The translations under genes were made by a program, and so were the position numbers. This document shows, in pieces, positions 19,880 through 25,603 of a DNA stretch of 25,603 nt (its first letter is position 1; every line of letters begins with the position of its first letter). The stretch is taken from the NCBI GenBank assembly GCA_008931825.1, contig QXVZ01003722.1, positions 1 through 25,603 on the forward strand, written 5' to 3'. Source of the DNA: Phallusia fumigata (taxonomy: Eukaryota; Chordata; Ascidiacea; Phlebobranchia; Ascidiidae). The notes beneath the pieces are model-generated. The model did not search any database. It was not told the origin of the DNA and saw only the letters and a list, made by a program, of their open reading frames with translations.

Positions 19880-21010
19880 TTGCCGCGCCTTGTCAGGCAA
19901 GACGCTTCGAGCCAACCGAGTGAAACAAGAAACAAGCGCTAGAGTTTGTGTGGTTTTTTGAATTAACACAGATGCAAAGGCATGGCAATCGGGTTGCATT
20001 GCATCGAGTCGATTTGTCAAGATCGAATGGACATTAAATGCTATCATAGGCATATGCGGTTCAACAAGTCTAACCCCGCGCAGTCGTTAATAAACTGCGG
20101 TAATTTTATAATTGCATGTAACAACTCAAACAAAATTTAGCTAAAAAAACGTATTACAGTAGATTTTTAACAAAAAAACGCGTATTTATCAAGGAGCAAA
20201 ATCTTTCGGTTTTCAGACAACACTAAACAATTTATTACTTTACGCAATTTACATCAACTGCATACAGTTCTCTACGAAACTTTAAAAACGTTCATTCTTT
20301 AATTGCTAAACTGAATGGCCCTTTACAAGGCCACTTGTCATAAACATACGTACCTAAACCCATAGATCTATCCCNTACAGTTCTCTACGAAACTTTAAAA
20401 ACGTTCATTCTTTAATTGCTAAACTGAATGGCCCTTTACAAGGCCACTTGTCATAAACATACGTACCTAAACCCATAGATCTATCCCTCTTAATCTGCGA
20501 GCAGAGGGCACATATTGGGCACTCGTCTGACTATATACGTTGCATACACAACACCGTTGTGAACACATTGTCCACAGTTTTGGTAAATCATCTTCTAGTG
20601 ACAAGGTAAATTTATGCAGTAAAAGATTGGACCACCCGAAGTTATATTTTTTCGTTTATTTTTAAAAGTAAATTTAGGATATTTGGAAGGTATCTGACGA
20701 TATATTTTATAAGTAACTTTTCTGCCCAAACGCTGCTTAGGTAGATTTGATGGGGTCACGGGGTAAAGAAATATTCAGAGATTTGCAAACAGCAAAACTA
20801 CCAAGCATTTAAAAACTACACAACCAAATAAAAATGACGACTTTTTGACGTCATTTGTCATGTTTAATGTTGTAACGCAACGTCAAATATCTGAATGTTG
20901 TCCGAAGGCAGAAACGTTTCGCTTGTTTGAACACCCAGACCCCCAATTTTTGGTTAAAACAAAAAGACGGGAAGTTCGTAAACACTCTCTATAATCTCAC
21001 TTTTTACAAC
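19880..21010 (-). other. Region 3' of GPCR exon 7
   Basis: It would be 3' UTR and downstream flank of the GPCR on the minus strand, or an intron if the donor at the stop is used. A minus-strand AATAAA lies near 20657-20662. A CRE-like TGACGTCA (20846-20853) sits in an 8-bp hairpin. No further exon could be recognised. Confidence 0.4.
20263..20487. repeat. 112-bp tandem copies split by n20375
   Basis: 20263-20374 and 20376-20487 appear identical by eye and meet at the n. This looks like an unmerged overlap between contigs. Confidence 0.85.
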
Positions 21011-21223
21011 TTACGTTCTCATTCTGCGCGAGGTCTTGGCGTCGACATGCAGAGCGGCACCCTTGGAACTACAGAACCTCCATCTTCTCTGCAGGGAAGC
21101 ACGAATGGCGGGAATGCGCCATATGTAGAGAAAAGGGTTTGCCAGGGAATTGAGAGATCCGATCACGAAGACAAAGAGAGCGTAATCCGTAAGTTTTGAG
21201 TTGTAATAGTCGATCGTGTAATC
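21011..21223 (-). CDS. GPCR exon 7: TM7, tail and stop
   Basis: A 213-nt exon with a TTCTTCGCAG acceptor, phase 0, ending at TAA (21013-21011). TM7 contains N-S-L-A-N-P-F-L-Y-I-W-R, and the tail has RWRFCSSK. The TAA lies inside AAC|GTAAGT, a strong splice donor, so a longer tail from a further exon is possible. The first 13 nt are repeated at 21311-21323. Confidence 0.8.
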   Translation of the reverse strand, partial: DYTIDYYNSKLTDYALFVFVIGSLNSLANPFLYIWRIPAIRASLQRRWRFCSSKGAALHVDAKTSRRMRT

Positions 21224-23500
21224 CTGCGAAGAATTGGTGATGATCGAACATGATGGATTGGTGGATTCCAAAAGTTGTAAGAAGTAAAAAAAACAGGATC
21301 TTGAAATTTNCGATCGTGTAATCCTGCGAAGAATTGGTGATGATCGAACATGATGGATTGGTGGATTCCAAAAGTTGTAAGAAGTAAAAAAAACAGGATC
21401 TTGAAATTTAGCAAAGCTACTTTAAAACTTGAGACAATTTGGGGACGTGCGTTACCTGGCGTAAACGGTTCTTTGTGCACGATTTGAGATGCTTAGCTAC
21501 AGTGCGTATATTGAAAGGTAAACAACTCACTACACGACTTGTACTTACTATGCACATAATGATGCCGCACGGAAGAAGAGATAGGACAAATATCAGCATG
21601 ATGACGACAAGGGTGCGGATGAGTCGAATATCTCTATGCCGCATCCGTTGCCTCGTGGCAAGTTTGTGACTTCTTCTTGCCTAACAAAGAACCGAAGTCG
21701 TTACAGTTACAGCGATTGATACAAGGATGCTACGATAAAAGCCACATTAGCATATTGCTACAGTTTTTGGTGTATCATCAACTTAGCTTTACCCTAATAA
21801 GGAAACGCAACCATCAAGAACTGATGTCGTTACAGCAAAAATTTTCTTTATGTTCGTTTGATTCTTGGAGCTGCCACTCATATAAATCAAGCAGCATCAA
21901 TGACACATATATGTCAGCTGTTATTTAGTTCTGGCCTCTGCCCTAAAACGTTTGAATGCCGGATTGCAAGAGGCGCAAAACCGATTAGATTTGGCCTTCC
22001 TAGCATGGCCGTGCACAAGATTCGGTATTAGGCCCCTTACACGCTTGGCGAACTGTGAAAGTTGGAGCGATTAAGTAACATTACCTAAGTAAGTAATAAA
22101 AAACAAGTTGGATAGGATTTGAGTTTATAAAAAGGTCACTTATGAAACAAAAAAGAACAACGTACGTCTCACTCCAACACCCTACAACACGAACATGTAC
22201 AGAGACAAAGCCTGAGACACTTAAACACAACATACATGCCATTACCCACATGAACTCAAACACAAGATAGGGTGATATATCAGCATTAGGCTTTTTGTAT
22301 ATAATAAAAAAAGGAATATTAATCCTTACCCTCAAGAAAATAAGNGATTTGAGTTTATAAAAAGGTCACTTATGAAACAAAAAAGAACAACGTACGTCTC
22401 ACTCCAACACCCTACAACACGAACATGTACAGAGACAAAGCCTGAGACACTTAAACACAACATACATGCCATTACCCACATGAACTCAAACACAAGATAG
22501 GGTGATATATCAGCATTAGGCCTTTTGTATAGATTAAAAAAAGGAATATTAATCCTTACCCTCAAGAAAATAAGCCCGTAAATGAGAATAGGTAGAGGCA
22601 TCATGAGGAAGATATAGATAATCACTATGAGAATGTAGGACTTGGTGAACGGAGGTATCACCTGGGAGCAGGACCATACTGGTTGACAGTGAATGTATTG
22701 ATCCGCTTGGCATCTGTAACAAGATTTAAGGTTTTTACTATCGACTGGAGGGACCCGAAAAGAAAGCGTGGTAGAGAGGAAGGTTTTGTAGAAAAAGCAA
22801 AACGAAGATCCTGTTTCCGGATCGCTTGGACCGAATTAATGCTTTGGAAAAGCAAGCCGTCGGTCAGGTATGATATTTGGGTGTGAAAAGCCTTGTATGT
22901 TTGTTTATAGCAGAAAGCATTGTATGTATCAGCTATTGAAAGTGATTATTTCAAAATAAATTCTAGTCGATTAAAATGTAATTTTAAAAATAAGCGCTTC
23001 GCCTTAAATGGCATTATCGGTTTCTTGTTTAACGTAAATATTTCTTGGCATTTTGGTGTTTATTCATTCACCCTTATAGTCTCAATTTAATATTCAAAAC
23101 ACAAATATCGTGATTTAACACTGGGAAAACATGGTGGCAGGTTCGCTGGGGGCCTTGCCACTTGCCACTTTTATTTTTTCAAGGTTACCCTTTAAATTCT
23201 GACCACCGGGTTTAAACAGTTCTAACTGCGAGCGTCTTAAGTACACACCAAAATCTATGTGTCAAATACAGCACAGCTGTACTACCAAGCATACAGATGA
23301 ACTCCAATCGGCAAAATTGATCGTACGCATTTAACCGCTTGTATACTCACTCGCATGTTTCCTGACAGGACCAGTCGGAAACCATTGGAGCAATCAAGAA
23401 CACCACGATGGGGAAAACCCACGCGAATGTGATCGCTATGGCAACCGTGCACTGGTTGAAATACATGCGATGCTGTCTCCTGTGCACAACCTGCATAAAC
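21011..23500 (-). CDS. Class A GPCR, exons 4-7 (TM4-TM7 and tail) on a reversed contig
   Basis: Minus-strand exons 23500-23351 (copy of exon 4), 22713-22560, 21680-21549 and 21223-21011 join in phases 2, 0 and 0. They encode extracellular loop 2, which is rich in Cys and has W-S-C-S-Q-V-I-P-P-F-T-K-S-Y like the family's C-S-x-V-x-P-L block. TM5 follows, then a basic third loop (ARRSHKLATRQRMRHR), TM6 with FVLSLLP, TM7 with N-S-L-A-N-P-F-L-Y, and a 37-residue tail with a possible palmitoylated Cys345. These exons complete the plus-strand exons 1-4 to 364 residues. It is therefore probably the same gene in the other allele or in the wrong orientation, and not a second gene. Confidence 0.8.
21211..21409. 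repeat. 99-bp tandem copies split by n21310
   Basis: 21211-21309 and 21311-21409 appear identical by eye. The unit covers the 5' edge of GPCR exon 7 and its acceptor. It is probably an unmerged contig overlap. Confidence 0.85.
21549..21680 (-). CDS. GPCR exon 6: intracellular loop 3 and TM6
   Basis: A 132-nt, 44-codon exon with a TTTGTTAG acceptor and a GTAAGT donor, phase 0 on both sides. It encodes ARRSHKLATRQRMRHRDIRL and then TM6 with F-V-L-S-L-L-P, where most class A receptors have F-x-x-C-W-x-P. Confidence 0.85.
21681..22559 (-). other. GPCR intron 5
   Basis: This is the intron between exons 5 and 6 on the reversed contig. It is enlarged by the repeated 229-bp segment at n22345. I see no gene or mobile element in it. 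Confidence 0.6.
22116..22574. repeat. 229-bp tandem copies split by n22345
   Basis: 22116-22344 and 22346-22574 match with a few substitutions near 22285-22300 (CTTTTTGTATATAATA versus CCTTTTGTATAGATTA). The unit includes the last 15 nt of GPCR exon 5 and its donor. Probably an overlap or allelic join. Confidence 0.85.
22560..22713 (-). CDS. GPCR exon 5: extracellular loop 2 and TM5
   Basis: A 154-nt exon with a CTTGTTACAG acceptor and a GTAAGG donor, phase 2 in and phase 0 out. It encodes ECQADQYIHCQPVWSCS (Glu partly from exon 4), then V-I-P-P-F-T-K-S-Y and TM5 with Y-I-F-L-M-M-P-L-P. Its 5' part is also present on the plus strand at 19836-19878, where the left contig stops. Confidence 0.82.
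23351..23500 (-). CDS. GPCR exon 4, copy on reversed contig
   Basis: This copy has the same 150-nt exon, boundaries and protein as 19043-19192. It ends in phase 2 and joins exon 5 (22713) to give the E-C-Q-A-D codons. Confidence 0.85.
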
Positions 23501-25603
23501 CTGCGGAAAGTAACTGGTGTTTTGAAACATGTATGCAGCATTTTTAGTGTCTTGAATTTTAATGAGTTGTTAAGCTTATTGAAAACATTACGCTCCATAC
23601 ATCATCTTTTGACAGGTGTTGAAACATCCAAAGTTGAATGATTTTAGGATTTTAGAAACAACGACGGCGTTACAAATATACATATACAGGTGAACTATTG
23701 ACACATTTGTATGATAACAGTTGTACCAGTTTGACAACTAGAAAGTTAAATGGTAAACAGTTTATCGGAACAACTACAAGGTTTTTTTTACTATAACACA
23801 GGCAACTGCAAAAATGATCGAAACCGAAAGCAAAGATGCATATGTACCACAGGTTTACAGCGGGTTGGAAAAATTAAGCGTATCACGGGAACACCAAGTC
23901 ATAAACAAATTGTCATGAAATAGGTGGCAAACACGTTGTGTGTTCCAAACTTCACTTGCGGTTAGGCTTGCGGACTTCGGTCGTGGCGCAAACACGATCA
24001 AAACCTAAATACTCGGAACAACAGGCCTCTCGTCACAACAGCATGTAGCGAGGTTGGCTTGCACTACACACTGCTTGTTTTCCATCTATTTGCGCAAGCT
24101 CGATTGACGCACATCCACACCGCAAAACAACATTTCTTGTCACGTAGCGATTGACATCGGAAGGTGTGAAAATCCGTAAATTGGGCGAAAGTAGTGGTAA
24201 GCAGCTTATACTGCTCCAACACACTCAATGGGTGGTTTGGGTGTCGAGACGAAAGGTTAAGCGTAATGGCAAAATGATGACATGTTTCTTTCCGTTTTCT
24301 GCAATTTATCGGGTTTGTTTTTTTACTCACCGTTAGGGCCGTAATGTAACGTAACCGCGCCGTGGTCGAAGTCGACCAATGAGTACTTTGCGCATTTACT
24401 CACCGAGTGACATGAATTGAAACAATAATCGCCGATTACCAGGTACAGTCGGAGGCATTACTCGCTTATCGAGTACCAGTTATACTCGCAAGCATTACTC
24501 GCTCTTCGATTAGCAAGTATACTCGGAAGCATTACTCGTTTGCCGAGTACCAGGTATACTCGGTAGCAGTACTCGCTCGTCGAGTAGCAGGTATACTCGA
24601 AAGCAGTACTCACTTTCCAGGTAGATTGTATGCTCGTGACCATTTTTACTGAGTAACGAGTGCAATCGGAAACGTACTTCATCATCTATACTTGGAAATA
24701 TTATGTGCCGAGTAACCTGTATACCCTAAGGCAATACTCGCCGAGTTAAATGTGTACTTGAAAACATAATAACGTACACCTAAGGGCGAAATTTGCTAGT
24801 ATGTTGCAACAGAACACCAGCACTTCGTTAAATAAATATCACCGCAAAAAAATTTACGGCCTGTTTAGTTGCAGAGACTCGTCGAAAACATTTGACCTTA
24901 GTTTAAAAACACCAAAAAACAATCCAGCACTCGTATGCTGGGTGCAACCCTACCATATGTTGTTGAAAATGAAAAAGGTCGGAACCTGATTTATGGCGTG
25001 CAAAATGACGCAGCAAAATAAATGGGCGCGTTCGGTTTCACAACATGACCTTCAGAGAAAGGGGGTTGGTATGTCACAAGTCGTTCGTCTTGTTCGATGA
25101 ACTAGATGTATTTATTTCGACCTTAGGACGTGAAATATAAATGGGACCATTGTCAAGTGAAAGAGCTTGTTTATTTGCAAGGCATGCAAATGGTATGTAA
25201 CCGTAGAATGTAAAGTTTTACGAAAAAGAAAGTAGCGTGCTATTTTGCTGTTAGATTAATAATTTAGGCGTCGGCGTTCCGCCACCTTACAATTTGCACA
25301 CACGCAAGGCTATAAAATTTGTACATGTGTTACAGCGGGATTTTCGTGCACACCGCCAGTTTTGGTCGATGCCGTTGCAAAGAGGTGAACCAAACCACAC
25401 GGGTTGTGCAAACACTTATTAAATGCAAAAACATATTTTCTACTTTGCCGTATTTGACGTTAAACAGTAACGACAACAGGCGTTGGCAATGTAGTGTTTC
25501 TATTTACTTTACTCGGCTCATTTGTCCCATTGTAAACTAAACCTAAAGAGCGACAAGAGTTAAAACTGAATATGTTTGGGGAAAACAGTGTTTTGCAAGT
25601 TGT
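23501..25603 (-). other. GPCR intron 3, second copy on reversed contig
   Basis: This is the reverse complement of 16407-19042 without the hAT MITE. It carries the minisatellite at 24451-24598 and no coding exon. It runs to the window end. Confidence 0.7.
24451..24598. repeat. 37-bp minisatellite, inverted copy
   Basis: Read on the minus strand, four 37-bp units match those at 17380-17527 one for one but with several substitutions each. The equal unit number fits two alleles of one locus. Confidence 0.7.

Larger units (their letters stand above)
16407..25603. repeat. Large inverted repeat: 16407-19878 versus 22662-25603
   Basis: The two arms are reverse complements. The left arm is longer mainly because of the hAT MITE. 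Divergence is patchy: around exon 4 (18800-19680 versus 22920-23740) the arms look nearly identical, while 16407-18600 and its partner differ at many places. The right arm continues to the window end and may extend further. A reversed allelic contig joined at n19879 explains this more simply than a genomic palindrome. Confidence 0.85.

Noticed and set aside
19043-23500. Two separate GPCR genes facing each other
   Set aside because: Neither strand alone encodes seven transmembrane helices, and the two sets complement each other exactly at exon 4/5.

Overview
This is animal nuclear DNA: AT-rich, with small phase-consistent exons in long introns, hAT-type miniature transposons and a tRNA-derived SINE. 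Class A GPCR exons and strong differences between repeated copies suggest a highly polymorphic invertebrate deuterostome. A tunicate of the Ciona type is my best guess, inferred from style and not proven. Seven single 'n' bases (997, 3214, 8084, 19879, 20375, 21310, 22345) look like contig joins. At six of them the sequence just before the n is repeated just after it. At n19879 the following contig appears to be joined backwards. Much of the apparent duplication is therefore probably unmerged alleles or overlaps.

Layout. (1) 1-6844, minus strand: an eight-exon part of a coiled-coil protein gene whose 3' end lies beyond base 1. Exon phases join perfectly, but two stretches are present twice (101-996/998-1887 and 2162-3213/3215-4303). 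I do not recognise the protein family. (2) 6045-10930: the first intron of that gene and the space between two divergent genes. This holds three sequences that fold as type I hammerhead ribozymes: one on the plus strand (6382-6435), and two on the minus strand (6994-7044, 8614-8665) that are probably allelic copies exactly 150 bp upstream of the coiled-coil start codon. A 1.6-kb tandem allele copy, a 187-bp hAT MITE and a short inverted-terminal repeat element are also here. (3) 11155-19192, plus strand: TATA box, two 5' UTR exons with short upstream ORFs, then exons 1-4 (N-terminus to TM4) of a GPCR related to the lysophospholipid/cannabinoid (MECO) receptors. Its 5-kb third intron holds a 37-bp minisatellite and a 555-bp hAT MITE. 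(4) 19880-25603: a contig apparently in reverse orientation that repeats exon 4 on the minus strand and supplies exons 5-7 (TM5-TM7 and the tail). Exons 1-4 (plus) and 5-7 (minus) join in perfect phase to a complete 364-residue receptor.

The most interesting signals are the hammerhead ribozymes, which keep every core nucleotide while their stems and loops vary between alleles. Next come a GPCR with altered D-R-F, S-L-L-P and position 3.28/3.29 residues plus a cysteine-rich insert in extracellular loop 2, the stacked upstream ORFs of that GPCR, and a hAT element present in one arm of the inverted duplication with an empty site in the other.
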